From: CAVXSP01 sp963724645
Lineage (GTDB): Bacteria > Acidobacteriota > Vicinamibacteria > Vicinamibacterales > SCN-69-37
Direction of reading: 5' to 3'
DNA length: 64,000 bases
NCBI GenBank assembly: GCA_963724645.1
Contig: CAVRVJ010000002.1
Location: 1 to 64,000, forward strand
Shown here: positions 1-9,508 of the stretch, in pieces
Layout of the letters: each line of letters opens with the position of its first letter
How positions within the stretch are numbered: the first letter of the stretch is position 1
The notes under the pieces: model-generated
What the model was told of the DNA's origin: nothing
The model's input: only the letters and a program-made list of their open reading frames with translations
Databases searched by the model: none
Translations under genes and position numbers: made by a program

Positions 1-82
1 CAAGAGCGATCCGATCTTCGATGGCTTGCATCGCGATCCTCGCTGGGCTGCCGCGCTGCGGCGGATGAACCTCAGTGAGTAA
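1..82 (+). CDS. 3' end of an unidentified protein (truncated by window edge)
   Basis: An open frame from base 2 ends at a TAA at 80-82 and encodes about 26 residues, with the core DPIFDGLHRDPRW and the end LRRMNLSE. This tail resembles the last residues of acidobacterial TPR-containing kinases or transcriptional regulators, where a DP.FD.LR.DPRF..LLRRM.L motif closes the TPR region. Only the C-terminus is present, so neither function nor family can be fixed. It reads in the same direction as the LuxR-type gene at 419. Confidence 0.5.
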   Translation, partial: KSDPIFDGLHRDPRWAAALRRMNLSE

Positions 83-418
83 GCCCCTGCATACTGCTGG
101 TACCTCAATCACGAAGGGCTGCCCGCGAGCTTTGCCGAGATCGGCCCGGGCACCGCTCCCATCTCCTGATGAGAGTGCTAAGTGTCAAAACTGGCCGGCG
201 CTGCAAGTGATTCAACAACGAGGACTTAGGGAATGGCTCGCCGTACTGGACGATTTCCGCAACTGGCTCATCCGCGAGGCGGCCTGAAGGGGGTGGGTGT
301 TCTGGGTCTCACGAGTTCCAGACACGCGGCGTCGCAGCGCTCGCACCCGAATCGCCAGCCACGCGATAACGTTGTTGACACAAGGCTACCCGACCGGTCT
401 ACCGTTTCTAAGCGAGCG
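83..418. other. Intergenic region with no clear gene
   Basis: No convincing gene spans these 336 bases. A short frame from a GTG at 207 to the TGA at 285-287 encodes 26 residues ending in LDDFRNWLIREAA, which looks protein-like and could be a tiny gene or the tail of a decayed one; nothing upstream supports it. A possible promoter for the downstream regulator lies at 375-403. Confidence 0.5.
375..403 (+). promoter_or_regulatory. Possible sigma-70 promoter of the LuxR-type regulator
   Basis: A perfect TTGACA at 375-380 is followed after 17 bases by TCTACC at 398-403, a poor -10 match. It sits 16 bases before the ATG at 419. The -35 match and spacing are right, but the weak -10 box keeps confidence low. 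Confidence 0.35.
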
Positions 419-2048
419 ATGACGGACCTCGCGACATTGCGGCGTGGGCGGAAGTCGTTCGAGCAGCGGGCGTGGGCCGAATCGCATCGGCTACTGCAAG
501 CCGCTGATCGCGACGCACCGCTCGACGCCGAAGACCTCGAGCGACTGGCGATTGCGGCCCACCTGGTGGGCCGGGATGACGAGTGCGAGACCGTCACCGC
601 ACGCGCGCATCAGGCCTTCCTCGATCGCGGAGACCGTGAAGGGGCCGCTCGAGCGGCGTTCTGGCTCGGTTTTTCTCTCATGGAACGGGGCGCTATCGCT
701 CCCGCATCCGGCTGGTTCGTAAGAGCCGGCCGCCTGTTGGATGAGGGGCAGTTGACTGCGCCGTCCGAGGCTATCTGCTGATCCCGGTCGCCATCAACTG
801 CATCGTGCAGGGTGATCCTTCTGCGGCGCACGCCACATTCAGCCAGGCGGCGGAGATCGCTCGCCGCTTTGCCGATCGCGATCTGGCGTCGGTCGCCTGC
901 CACGGACGTGGTCGCGCGCTCATCCGCCTCGGACGTATTGCCGAAGGTGTCGCGCTCCTCGATGAAGCGATGGCTTCGGTGATCGCAGGTGAGGTGACCC
1001 CCCTCGTGGCCGGCGATGTCTACTGCAGCGTGCTGGAAGGCTGTCGGGAGACGTTCGATCTGCGGCGCGCGTATGAATGGACGGCCTCGCTTGCGCAGTG
1101 GTGCGCGACGCAGCCCGATCTCGTGCGTTATCGCGGCGAATGTCTGCTCTACCGCGCCGAAGTCCTGCAGCTGCGGGGCCAGTGGAACGAGGCCGCGCGC
1201 GACGCACAGGGCGCGTGTGAGCTCCTGATCTCGCGGGCGGCGGCGGGAGCGGCGTTCTATCGGTGCGGCGAAATCCATCGACTTCGAGGCGACTTCACCA
1301 AGGCGGAAGAGGCCTACACGCGTGCGCACGAGCGCGGACGTAAGCCGCAGCCAGGATTATCGCTGCTCCGTCTAGTGCAGGGTCAGATCGACGCGGCGGC
1401 CGCGTCGATCAGAAGCGCTCTCCTCGATACACAGGGACAGATTAGTCGCGCCAGAATGCTGCCTGCAGCCGTCGAGATTCTGCTGGCCGCTGATGATCTT
1501 GCTGCCGCGCGCGCGGCTTCCGCAGAGTTGTCGGAGATCGCCCTCGCCTTCGGCGCGCCGCTGCTGGACGCAGCGTCCGCGCACGCCGCCGGCGCGGTGC
1601 GCCTTGCGGACGGCGACATCGAAGCGGCCTCGACGATCGCTGCGGCAGGCGTGCGAGACCTGGCGCGAGCTGGAGATGCCGTACGAAGAGGCGCATACCT
1701 GCCTGCTGTTGGCCGCCGTCTGTGAACAGCGAGGCGATCAGGACGGCCGCCGTCTCGAGCTCGAAACCGCGCGACGACGGTTCAAGCAGCTCGACGCCGT
1801 GCCGTGGCTCGCGCGCATCGCCGAGCAATCGGAGCGCGCCTCGCATCAGCGAATCGGCTCGCTCAGCGAACGCGAGGCGCAGGTGCTTCGGCTGCTGGCG
1901 GCCGGCAAGACCAATCGCGCCATCGCCGACGAGCTCTTCATCAGCGAAAAGACCGTCGCCCGGCACGTGAGCAACATCTTCGACAAGCTTGGCGTGTCGA
2001 GCCGGTACTGGCGCGACCGCCTGGGCGTTCCAGCACAACCTCATCTGA
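419..2048 (+). CDS. TPR-containing LuxR-family transcriptional regulator (frame broken three times)
   Basis: This protein of about 540 residues has a helical TPR-like body (alpha-helical, Ala/Leu/Arg-rich pairs such as the EAARDAQGACEL stretch) and a C-terminal LuxR/GerE helix-turn-helix. The HTH carries the family signature LSEREAQVLRLLAAGKTN, then ISEKTVARHVSNIF and KLGVSSR. It is expected to bind DNA as a dimer, with the TPR part sensing a ligand or partner; the signal cannot be read from sequence. Frame breaks lie near 785, 1650 and 1995. After the last break the tail reads TGATAWAFQHNLI and stops at 2046-2048, which matches LuxR family ends. It lies just upstream of an FAD monooxygenase, a likely target. 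The start is the ATG at 419. Confidence 0.8.
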
Positions 2049-2060
2049 GGCGTACGCAGA

Positions 2061-2098
2061 AATACCCAATTTCAAAGCCTTCGCGAATTTTGGGTATT
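2061..2098. promoter_or_regulatory. Inverted repeat between the LuxR regulator and the FAD gene
   Basis: AATACCCAA at 2061-2069 and its exact reverse complement TTGGGTATT at 2090-2098 flank 20 bases. The site is 12 bases past the regulator's stop and 59 bases before the FAD gene's ATG at 2157. It could be an operator for the adjacent LuxR protein or an RNA hairpin; no T-run follows, so an intrinsic terminator is less likely. Confidence 0.5.
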
Positions 2099-2156
2099 CC
2101 GTCTGATGTCAGCGCCTCCGGCCTCCGGTAACGTCAGTGTCGACGCGGAGGCTCAG

Positions 2157-3414
2157 ATGTACGATGCCATCATCGTCGGCGCGCGGTGTGCGGGCTCGCC
2201 GACCGCCATGCTCCTGGCGCGACAGGGGTTCAAGGTCCTGCTCGTCGACCGAGCAACCTTTCCGAGCGACACGATCTCGACGCACATCCTCTGGCCCCAC
2301 GGCGCCGAGATCCTGGCGCGGTGGGGTCTCCTCGACGCGCTGGCGGCGACAGGGGCTCCGCCGATCTGCCGGCACATGACGTTCGATGTCGGCCCGTTCG
2401 CGCTTCGCGGTGCCATTCCCGACGCCAACGATGGCATGGGCGGATTCTGTCCGCGTCGCACGGTGCTCGACAGCCTCCTGGTGAATGCGGCGGCTGAAGC
2501 CGGCGTCGACGTTCGGGAGGGCTTCACCGTCGACGAGCTGCTGGTGGCCGGCGACAGCGTCGTTGGCGTTCGAGGCCATGGAAGGGATGCGAAAGCGTGT
2601 CGAGGAGCGCGCGCGAATTGTGATCGGCGCCGACGGCGTGCACTCCTTCGTCGCACGAGCAGTGCAAGCTGCGGAGTACGACGTTCGACCGGTCGCGGCC
2701 TGCGGCTACTACTCGTACTTCAGCGGCGTCAGGCAAGACGATATCGAGCTGTACGTCCGGGACCACCACGCTTTCGGTGGCGCGCCAACCAACGATGGTC
2801 TTCACCTCGTGATGGTGAACTGGCCGGCCAGGGACTTTCCGGCCGTGCGCGCCGACATTGAGGGGCACGTCTGGCGGGCGCTCGAGTCCGCGCCCGACTT
2901 CGCTGCTCGCGTGCGCGAGGGCCGTCGAGAGGAAAAGTGGTACGGCACGGCGGGCGTGCCCGGCTACTTCCGCAAGCCGTATGGCAACGGATGGGCGCTC
3001 GTCGGCGACGCGAGCTACAACAGAGATCCGATTACCGCGCAAGGCATCAGCGACGCATTCATCGAGGCCGAGATGCTTGCGACGAATCTCAGCACGGTGT
3101 GGTCGGGCGTCGGTACGCTCGAAGACGGATTGGCGGCCCACGAAGCGGCGCGCAACGAACGCGTTCGACCGATGTATGAGTTCACCAGTCAGCTCGCGGC
3201 ACTCGAGCCGCCTCCGCCCGAGATGCGGGCTCTCTTCGGCGCGCTGCATGGCAACCAAGACGCCACCAACGCCTTCTTATCTGCGATCACCGGCGCCATT
3301 CCGCTGCCCGATTTCATGTCGAACGAGAATCTCGGCCGCATCATGGCTGCCGCGAAGAGATGTGGAGTTCCACAGATAAACGACGATGTGAGAGGAGTGA
3401 TGTCATGTACGTGA
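2157..3414 (+). CDS. FAD-dependent monooxygenase / geranylgeranyl-reductase-like oxidoreductase (one frame break)
   Basis: A flavoprotein of about 418 residues. The N-terminal dinucleotide-binding motif DAIIVGARCAGSPTAMLLAR (a GxGxxG variant) binds the FAD ADP moiety. The second FAD motif is in GADGVHSFVARAV and the third in WALVGDASYNRDPITAQGI, which fits the PHBH-fold, GD-motif group of aromatic hydroxylases and geranylgeranyl reductase-like enzymes. The substrate is unknown. The start ATG at 2157 is preceded by GGAGG at 2147-2151. A single-base frame break lies near 2590; both halves are well conserved. The stop overlaps the start of the next gene by 10 bases, so the two are probably co-translated. 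Confidence 0.8.
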
Positions 3415-3704
3415 TCCGTGAGGTCCTCAACTGCAAACCCGGGAAGGTCCGCCAGATGGTTGAGAAGTTCCGGAGCATCTCAACGGTCTTGAAAGAAATG
3501 GGGCAGGAACCCCTTCGCGTGCTCACCGATGTCACGGGTGAGCCCTACTGGACCATCGTCGCCGAGGCGAAGGTCGAGAAGATCGACGATTTCTTCGCCA
3601 TGGAGCAAAAGCTCATGACCAATGAGACGCTTCGCAAGACCATGGCTGACTATCACGACCTCGTCGACCGCGGTCGGCGTGAAATCTATCGACTCGAGAG
3701 CTGA
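3405..3704 (+). CDS. Small dimeric alpha/beta-barrel (ABM/NIPSNAP-like) protein
   Basis: A 99-residue protein starting MYVIREVLNCKPGKVRQMVE, with alternating beta strands and helices of the ferredoxin-like dimeric alpha/beta-barrel type (REVLNCKPGK.. and EPYWTIVAEAKVEKIDDF). Members include antibiotic-biosynthesis monooxygenases and NIPSNAP proteins. It has AGAGGAG at 3390-3396 as a ribosome-binding site, and it overlaps the preceding FAD gene. It could act with that enzyme on a common substrate, but this is inference only. The frame is intact. Confidence 0.65.
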   Translation: MYVIREVLNCKPGKVRQMVEKFRSISTVLKEMGQEPLRVLTDVTGEPYWTIVAEAKVEKIDDFFAMEQKLMTNETLRKTMADYHDLVDRGRREIYRLES

Positions 3705-3750
3705 TCCCCTTTTCTTCGGCTGCTTCCGCAGAGAGGAAGGGAGGCCTTTG

Positions 3751-4078
3751 ATGGCGAAGGTAGAGTCAACGGTCACGATCGCGCGGTGGTGCGGTCATGG
3801 TCTTCACCGCCACCGGGCTTGGCCTCATCGTCTTCTCACGACGGATGATCGCCGATCCACGGTGGCGCGACCTGGCGACCTACACGATGCTCATAGGGAT
3901 CGCCGTCCTCCTCGCGTTCGTCGCTGTCGGGTTCTTTGCCATCGATGATCGTGCGCCGCTGCACGCGTGGGCCGGCCTTCTGCAGCGCGTTTTGTGTGCC
4001 GTGTGGTTTACGTGCTTGATCGTGCTCGCCTTACGCCTTCGTAGCGGCCGACGTGAACCTACTGAAATCGGGAACTGA
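3751..4078 (+). pseudogene. Remnant of a DUF998-like membrane protein (internal deletion and frame change)
   Basis: A good ribosome-binding site (AGGGAGG near 3738) and ATG at 3751 start MAKVESTVTIAR, but this frame soon loses protein character. A second frame, from about 3797 to the TGA at 4078, encodes two hydrophobic segments (VFTATGLGLIVFSRR and TMLIGIAVLLAFVAVGFFAI) and an HAWAGLLQRV motif typical of the C-terminal half of DUF998 membrane proteins, which are usually about 200 residues. The middle of the protein is missing. It is either a real deletion or an assembly error. Confidence 0.5.
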
Positions 4079-4100
4079 CGTCCCGATAGGCGGTGGCCGA

Positions 4101-5180
4101 ATGAGCGATCGTCAGTTCGGAACCGTGGTCATCGGCGGAAGCCAGGCGGGTCTGGCGGTCGGCTATTACCTCAAGCAACATGGCCTGCCGTTCGTGATCC
4201 TGGACGAGAACGACCGGATCGGCGATGCCTGGCGGAAGAGGTGGGATTCGCTGCGGCTGTTTACGCCGGGCCGTTACGACGCGTTGCCGGGGATGCCGTT
4301 TCCGGGATCGCCCTCCTCGTATCCCACCAAGGACGAGACCGCCGACTATCTCGAAGCTTATGCCCGCGAGTTCGAGCTCCCTTTCCGAACGGGAGTCAAA
4401 GTCGACAGACTGTCCAAAGCCGGGGATCGATTCGAGGTGGGCTGGGGCGAGCACACGCTATTCGCCGAGAACGTCGTCGTGGCGACCGGCGCGTTCAACA
4501 CTCCGAGGGTTCCGGGATTCGCACGCGAGCTGGACAACAGCATCGTGCAGCTCCACTCCAAGGAGTACCGCAACCCGTCCCAAATTCAGAAGGGAGGAGT
4601 GCTGGTAGTGGGCGCGGGCAACTCAGGGGCGGAGATCGCGATCGAGCTCGCTCCCCATCACGAGATATGGCTGTCCGGCCCGGACACGGGAGAGGAACCC
4701 GCCCGCGCCGGAAGCCGTCTCGATCACCTCGTCACGCCCCTCATGTGGTTCGTAGCGACGCGGTTGACGGTAAAGACGGCGCTTGGACGGAAGCTCCGCG
4801 ATCACTTTGTCGACCCCCCGCGTGGAATCCCTCTGGGGCGGGTGCGACGAAAGGATTTTGCCCCCGCAGGCATCGAACGAGTGCCGCGCATGACTGCCGT
4901 GAGGAATGGATATCCCGTCCTGGAGAATGGAAGGGTCCTCGAGGTATCGAACGTCGTTTGGTGCACCGGATACGCACCCCATTACGACTGGATCGATCTC
5001 CCGCTGCGAACCCACAATGGCCTTCCCATTCACGATCGGGGCGACGAGGTAGCCGCGAGGACTCGCTGCAGTCTTTGCAACTGCTCCGCGACCAATGTCC
5101 GCGCCCTGCCGGCGACAATCCGCCTGGCGACGCCTCCAAACACACCGTCGAATAGATCGATTCGCGATCGATTCAAATAG
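4101..5180 (+). CDS. Flavin-containing monooxygenase (CzcO/TrkA-like), C-terminus replaced
   Basis: A 359-residue open frame of the NAD(P)/FAD two-dinucleotide-binding group. The FAD Rossmann motif is VVIGGSQAGLAVGYYL, followed by GDAWRKRWDSLRLFTP, a Baeyer-Villiger/YUCCA-like signature. The NADPH motif is VLVVGAGNSGAEIAIEL, and the late ATG-type motif is VVWCTGYAPHYDWI. Up to about 5043 (LPIHDRG) it matches the family. After that the family's last 45 or so residues (the VGLPF-like segment) are absent and the frame runs through antisense of the convergent gene to 5180. The natural end is therefore lost. Start ATG 4101 is chosen because the family begins a few residues before the Rossmann motif. 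Confidence 0.75.
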   Translation: MSDRQFGTVVIGGSQAGLAVGYYLKQHGLPFVILDENDRIGDAWRKRWDSLRLFTPGRYDALPGMPFPGSPSSYPTKDETADYLEAYAREFELPFRTGVKVDRLSKAGDRFEVGWGEHTLFAENVVVATGAFNTPRVPGFARELDNSIVQLHSKEYRNPSQIQKGGVLVVGAGNSGAEIAIELAPHHEIWLSGPDTGEEPARAGSRLDHLVTPLMWFVATRLTVKTALGRKLRDHFVDPPRGIPLGRVRRKDFAPAGIERVPRMTAVRNGYPVLENGRVLEVSNVVWCTGYAPHYDWIDLPLRTHNGLPIHDRGDEVAARTRCSLCNCSATNVRALPATIRLATPPNTPSNRSIRDRFK

Positions 5181-6072
5181 ACGACGTAGGTAGCCGGAGA
5201 TGGAACCGTGCGATCGGGCACCAGGAGCGTCAGTCCAAGTGAAGCGTCGTAGTAGTGCATCGCGTAAATCTGCTTCGAGCCAATCGCGTAGGCCACCGGT
5301 GAATCGTCGATGGCCGCCGCGGTGGCGACGTGCGTGATGCTGATGACCGGCCGGCCGCGGACGAGCTCCTTCGACCAGTAGACGAAGTCCGTCAGCTTGT
5401 CCGCTGAAGATTTTGGATACTCGAGCAGATGGCGGCGCAGGCGCGGCGCGTAGGCCGAGGTGATCGTGTCGGCGTCGATCAGCGAGGCGAATTCACGGCC
5501 GACATGGAGGCGCGGCGCGCGATCCGCGTATCCATCGCCGCTTCCATTCCGCTCTGACGATAACGGGCGACATAGTCGACGAGCAGTTGCCGCACAAGGC
5601 TGCCCGCGTTCCAGGACGCGTCAAGTGAGCGCCAGTCGATCTCCCGCCGGATGCGTTCGATGGCGTCTGCACTGAGACGAACGTCGCAGTCCTCGACGCG
5701 ACATTCGCGGAGCCGCTTCAGATCGCCCTCGTCGACGTTCAGCGACGCGACGTCTCGCAGCTGCGGAGGATTGCCGAACGTCCCGATCTGCAGCACGTCG
5801 GGGGTCCGCTTGAACGAGGTGATGTCCGAGAGACGCTCGACGTAGGTCGACGGCGACGTCCTGATGCGGATGATACCAAGCGTCGCCACCTCGCGCCGGT
5901 TCTTGACCTCGAGCGTCCGCGAGACGACCTGACCACCGTCGAGGCGTTCGATGTCCGCCGCCGACAGATGGAAGGCGTTCGTCAGAAATGCTCGTGCCGG
6001 ATCGAACGTCGCGGCGCCGGGCGCAGCCAGCAGCGTGAGCAGCACTATCGTCGCGCCGAGTCTGAGTCGCAT
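5030..6072 (-). CDS. Secreted protein of unknown function, last gene of the blaI operon (one frame break)
   Basis: About 347 residues. The N-terminus MRLRLGATIVLLTLLAAPGA is a clear Sec signal peptide with cleavage expected after an Ala. The mature part is a mixed alpha/beta protein with the segments LSAADIERLDGGQVV, CRVEDCDVRLSADAI and YVVYLNRSRIDLFDG. I recognise no enzyme motif; the last third looks like a START/SRPBCC-type segment, but this is uncertain. A frame break lies near 5510. The start lies 9 bases after the radical SAM stop, and the stop embeds a GGGGG ribosome-binding site. The C-terminus overlaps the truncated monooxygenase on the opposite strand at 5030-5180, so its last residues may also be altered. 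Confidence 0.7.
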
Positions 6073-6081
6073 TCGGCCCCC

Positions 6082-7635
6082 TCAGGAAACGGTCACAACG
6101 GGAATGCGCTTGTCGCTTGCGCCGGGCAGGCGACGCGGCTCACGCAGCGCAGGCATCGGGTCGGACGCGAAGAGACGGTGGGCGAACCGCGCCAGCCACC
6201 GCGCCCACAGCGCCGAGCGCCGGACGCGGGCGCTATCGGTGGCGATGCCCGTATTGGCATACATCTGGCGATACAGCTTGGAGATGAGCACGAAAGCCAG
6301 TCTGGCCCGCAGGCTCTTCAGGAAACGCGAGCGCTGCCAGACCAGAGTCAACGCGTAGAAACGATCCCAGACTGCTTGCGTCCGCGACCGCAGTTCGTCA
6401 GCAGTCATCCTCGGGTGCGGCGTGTACACGCGTGGACGCCGCTCCGGCGGGATCAGCCAATACCGCGTCAGCGGCACGCCGTCGACGCTCGGCACGTCCG
6501 TCGCCTCACGCTCCCATTTGCCGAAATCGACGGTCCCAGGAAGGGGCTGCAGCATGACGAACTGCGCGAACGAGACACCCGCGCGCTGCGCGAGATCCGC
6601 CGTCGCGGCGAAGGTCTCGGGCGTGTCGGTGGGCAGGCCGAAGATGAACGAGCCCAGGACGTGGACGTCCGCCTGCCTGAACGCCTGCAGCCGTTTGACG
6701 AGACCTTCGCCCGCCTCGTTGAAATCCTTGAAGACGGCCTTCAGGCCCTCGGGTGTCACCGACTCGACGCCAACGAGCGCTCCGCGGATACGTGCGCGCG
6801 GCGCATCGCCGCCAGAAACTCCGGATCCTCCGCCGCTTCCATGGTGATCTGCGTGTAGAACACCATGTCGTCGGGTAGCTGCTCAAGACGCGCCATCAGC
6901 TCGAACCGTTCTTCACGGAGCCTCGTCAGCGTAGCGTGCTGGCTCTTGTCGGCGCGGCGGTCGTGCCGCCGCGAGGTCCGCCAGCGTGACGGGGTAAAAG
7001 TTGTCGTCGGCCAGCACGATGAAGCGGAAGCCCTGGCGGCGCAGCTGCACGATCTCGCGCACGACGAGGTTCACGTCGCGCTGGCGCGGCTTCTGCCCAT
7101 CGGTGCGCCAGACGGAACAGAACGAACAGTGCTTCGGGCAGCCGCGGACGGTCTGCACCGAGGCCCACATGTAGCGATCTTTCGGCAGCAGATCCCATCG
7201 CGCGGGAGAGAACGAATCGCCGTCGATCCGCCCGCCGGCGTAGAGCGGCTGCGGGTTGCCGGCGTCGCAGTCGTCGAGGACCGTCGGCCAGATGAGATCG
7301 CCGTCGCCGGTGACGACGGCGTGGGCGGCGCCATGTTCGCGCACTTCCTCCGGGAAGAGCGTAGCGTGAATGCCGCCATAGACGACGTAGGCGCCTCGGG
7401 CCCGCGCCATTTGGCCGATGCGATAGCCGCGCAGTGCATTCCCCGTGTGGATGCCGATGCCGATCACGTCGCCCGCCTGGATCGAGTCTTCCTCGATCGG
7501 GTCCAGCGTTTCGTCGACCAGCAGGGGTGTTCCGTGACAGGCCGGCGTGGCCGCGGCGAGGACGTACTGCCACCGCGGCGTGATCACGGCGGTACCGAAA
7601 GACACGTCGCTTGGATTGACGAGGTGAATGCGCAT
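6082..7635 (-). CDS. B12-binding domain radical SAM protein (two compensating frame breaks)
   Basis: About 517 residues. The N-terminal domain resembles cobalamin-binding radical SAM proteins, starting MRIHLVNPSDVSFGTAVITP with a later VVYGGIHATLFPEEV motif. The catalytic core has the cluster motif RGCPKHCSFCSVW (CxxxCxxC), which binds the 4Fe-4S cluster, and then a TIM-barrel with GVESVTPEGLKAV and GSFIFGLPTDTPET. The C-terminal region (RMTADELRSRTQAVWDRFY) is typical of HpnP/BchE-like enzymes. Frames break near 6955 and 6795 and then return to the first. It probably methylates or rearranges a lipid or natural product; the substrate is unknown. It is the third gene of the blaI operon, 9 bases after the M56 gene. 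Confidence 0.82.
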
Positions 7636-7644
7636 CGCTGCCCC

Positions 7645-9053
7645 CTAGAACGAGCCGGCGACGCGGCGGGCGAACCGGGTGAAGAAGCCGGCGGTCGCGA
7701 CACCAGCGTCTTTGGATTTTCGTCCGATGGCGACGCCGCCGGCCGCCGCTGCGGTCCACGGAGATCGGAGCGGCTCCGCGGTCACCAGAGGCGCCTGGTG
7801 AGTGTGCGGCACGCTCGGCAGGTCGGGCGTGACAGTCGCTCCGGGCTCGGAATCGGCTGCTGCCGGGCGAGTCACATCCACCGCCTTCGGCTGCTGGGCG
7901 GTCGGAGTCGCGGTCGGTTCTGGCGCGCGTTGGGGAACGGGTGAAGGCTGTTCTTTGTTTGGACCGTGAGGCGAAGACGATCGCGCTGGGACTCGACGAC
8001 GTGCACGTTCCGTCGTCGTGTCCGACGCGAGTGGAGGCGCGACAGGAACGTGCGGGTCGGATGAGAGGTTCGGCGTGACCGCGCGAGCCGACGCCAACGG
8101 CTGCGCGAATGCTGTCGCCTCGACAAGCGTCAGGCCCCCGACCGCAACCGATGCCAAGCACAAGAGGCGACGATCGTCAGTGCGGCGAGCGTGGCAGACC
8201 ACCGCGGCGCGATAAACGGGTGCGGCGACACGATCTTGACGACACGCGCGCGCAGACCGGACGGCGTGAATACGGCTGGCGCGGTCTCCATGGGCCGGGG
8301 TGTGCCTCTCGGCGTCGAGAGTTTCAGCAGACACTCCGCGTACGATCTTCGGCGAGCCCGTGATCGCGACGGTCATCTCGTCGCAGGCGATCTCACGTTC
8401 GAGGTGGAGACGACGATCGATCCACCAGAGCGCCGGGTGCCACCCGGCCATCGATGCGGACCGCGACCTGCAGGACGTTCATGACGTCGTCACGCCGCTG
8501 GACATGCGCCCACTCGTGGATCAGGACGCGGTCCAAGTCGTCGGGGTCGAGTGTCCTCACGAGCGACGGCGCGACGGCGATCATCGGCGCTCCCCATCCG
8601 AGGACGGCCGCGCTCGTCACCGAGTTGGACAGCACGAGCGTGGCGCGCCGCCCCTCGGAACGGATGCGGCTCCAGTGCGGCAGGCCTGACTCGAGGTGCG
8701 GCGGGAACCGGCGACTGCGCGCGCGCGCACGGCGGATCGCGGCGATCGCCGACACGAATCTAACGAGTTGGATACTCGCCCACACCATCCACGCGGCGAG
8801 GATCACGAGCGTCGACGTCCACCAGGCGTCGGGCAGCGAGACAATCGCATCGGTCTCCGTTGGAAGGAACGCGCCGGCTGCGGCGTCGTGGATGAGAGCA
8901 ATGGAACCGCGGGCAGGGCGACGACCAGCAGCAACGCGGCCCAACAGACGGCGGAGCGCACGTTGGCACCGGCACGTTGAAGCGCGAAGAGCATCACGAA
9001 CGACGCCCCGCTACCACACCACCCTGCCATAGCCAGTTCAGCACAGCGTCCAT
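7645..9053 (-). CDS. M56 family (BlaR1/MecR1-like) membrane metallopeptidase, several frame breaks
   Basis: A membrane-embedded zinc protease expected to sense a signal and inactivate the adjacent BlaI repressor. N-terminal hydrophobic segments (ASFVMLFALQRAG, SAVCWAALLLVVALPAVPLL and WWTSTLVILAAWMVWASIQL) precede the zinc motif IHEWAHVQRRDD (HExxH) and the third ligand region EREIACDEMTV. There is no penicillin-binding sensor domain. Instead the protein ends in a Pro/Thr/Ala-rich periplasmic-type tail of about 160 residues. At least five frame breaks (near 9008, 8885, 8445, 8335 and 8155) make exact residues uncertain. It starts 9 bases after the blaI stop. Confidence 0.75.
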
Positions 9054-9062
9054 GTCGGGCCC

Positions 9063-9437
9063 CTATGCGCGTTCGATCAGTTTCCGGAGCTGTTCGCGTT
9101 CCGACGGATCGAGGTCCTCGTCCTCGAGCACGTTCAGGACGAGCAGGCTCGGGGATCCGTCGAACAGGCGCCTGACCAGATGGCGGAGCGCACGACGGCG
9201 CGCCTGACGTTCGTCGATCACGGGCCTATAGACGAAGGCGCGGGCGACCTTGTCGTGCGTCAGGTAGCCCTTCGTTTCCAGGATTCTGAGCATCGTCTGA
9301 ACGGTGCTGTACGTGACTGCGCGGGTCTCGTTCATCGCCGTGACGACGTCGTTGACCGATGCCCGGCGCAACCGCCAGAGGATGGCCATCACTTCGGATT
9401 CGGCGTCGGTCAGCCCAGCTGATGGTTTTCTCGCCAT
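9063..9437 (-). CDS. BlaI/MecI/CopY family transcriptional repressor
   Basis: An intact 124-residue winged-helix repressor. MARKPSAGLTDAESEVMAIL is the typical N-terminus, followed by RASVNDVVTAMNETRAVTYS and TVQTMLRILETKGYLTH, the recognition helix and wing of BlaI proteins. The C-terminal part forms the dimerisation domain, where family members are cleaved when the BlaR sensor fires. It is the first gene of a - strand operon with the M56 protease, a radical SAM enzyme and a secreted protein. The promoter upstream is flanked by two repeats that are probable binding sites for this protein. The start is the ATG at 9437. Confidence 0.88.
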   Translation of the reverse strand: MARKPSAGLTDAESEVMAILWRLRRASVNDVVTAMNETRAVTYSTVQTMLRILETKGYLTHDKVARAFVYRPVIDERQARRRALRHLVRRLFDGSPSLLVLNVLEDEDLDPSEREQLRKLIERA

Positions 9438-9453
9438 GCGACCGCTCTAACTC

Positions 9454-9467
9454 TTAAAGAATTCAGA
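9454..9467 (-). promoter_or_regulatory. Putative BlaI operator, downstream copy
   Basis: TTAAAGAATTCAGA on the + strand, 16 bases before the blaI ATG and just downstream of the expected transcription start. It matches the 9509-9522 site at 13 of 14 bases. A repressor bound here would block elongation or initiation. Confidence 0.55.
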
Positions 9468-9479
9468 TTTCACGAGAGC

Positions 9480-9508
9480 ACTCTAGCTGCACGTGCGAAC
9501 CGTGTCAA
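9480..9508 (-). promoter_or_regulatory. Sigma-70-type promoter of the blaI operon
   Basis: On the - strand, a perfect TTGACA (bases 9508-9503) is followed after exactly 17 bases by TAGAGT (9485-9480), a 4/6 match to TATAAT. It drives blaI and the three genes behind it. It lies between the two 14-bp repeats. Confidence 0.65.
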
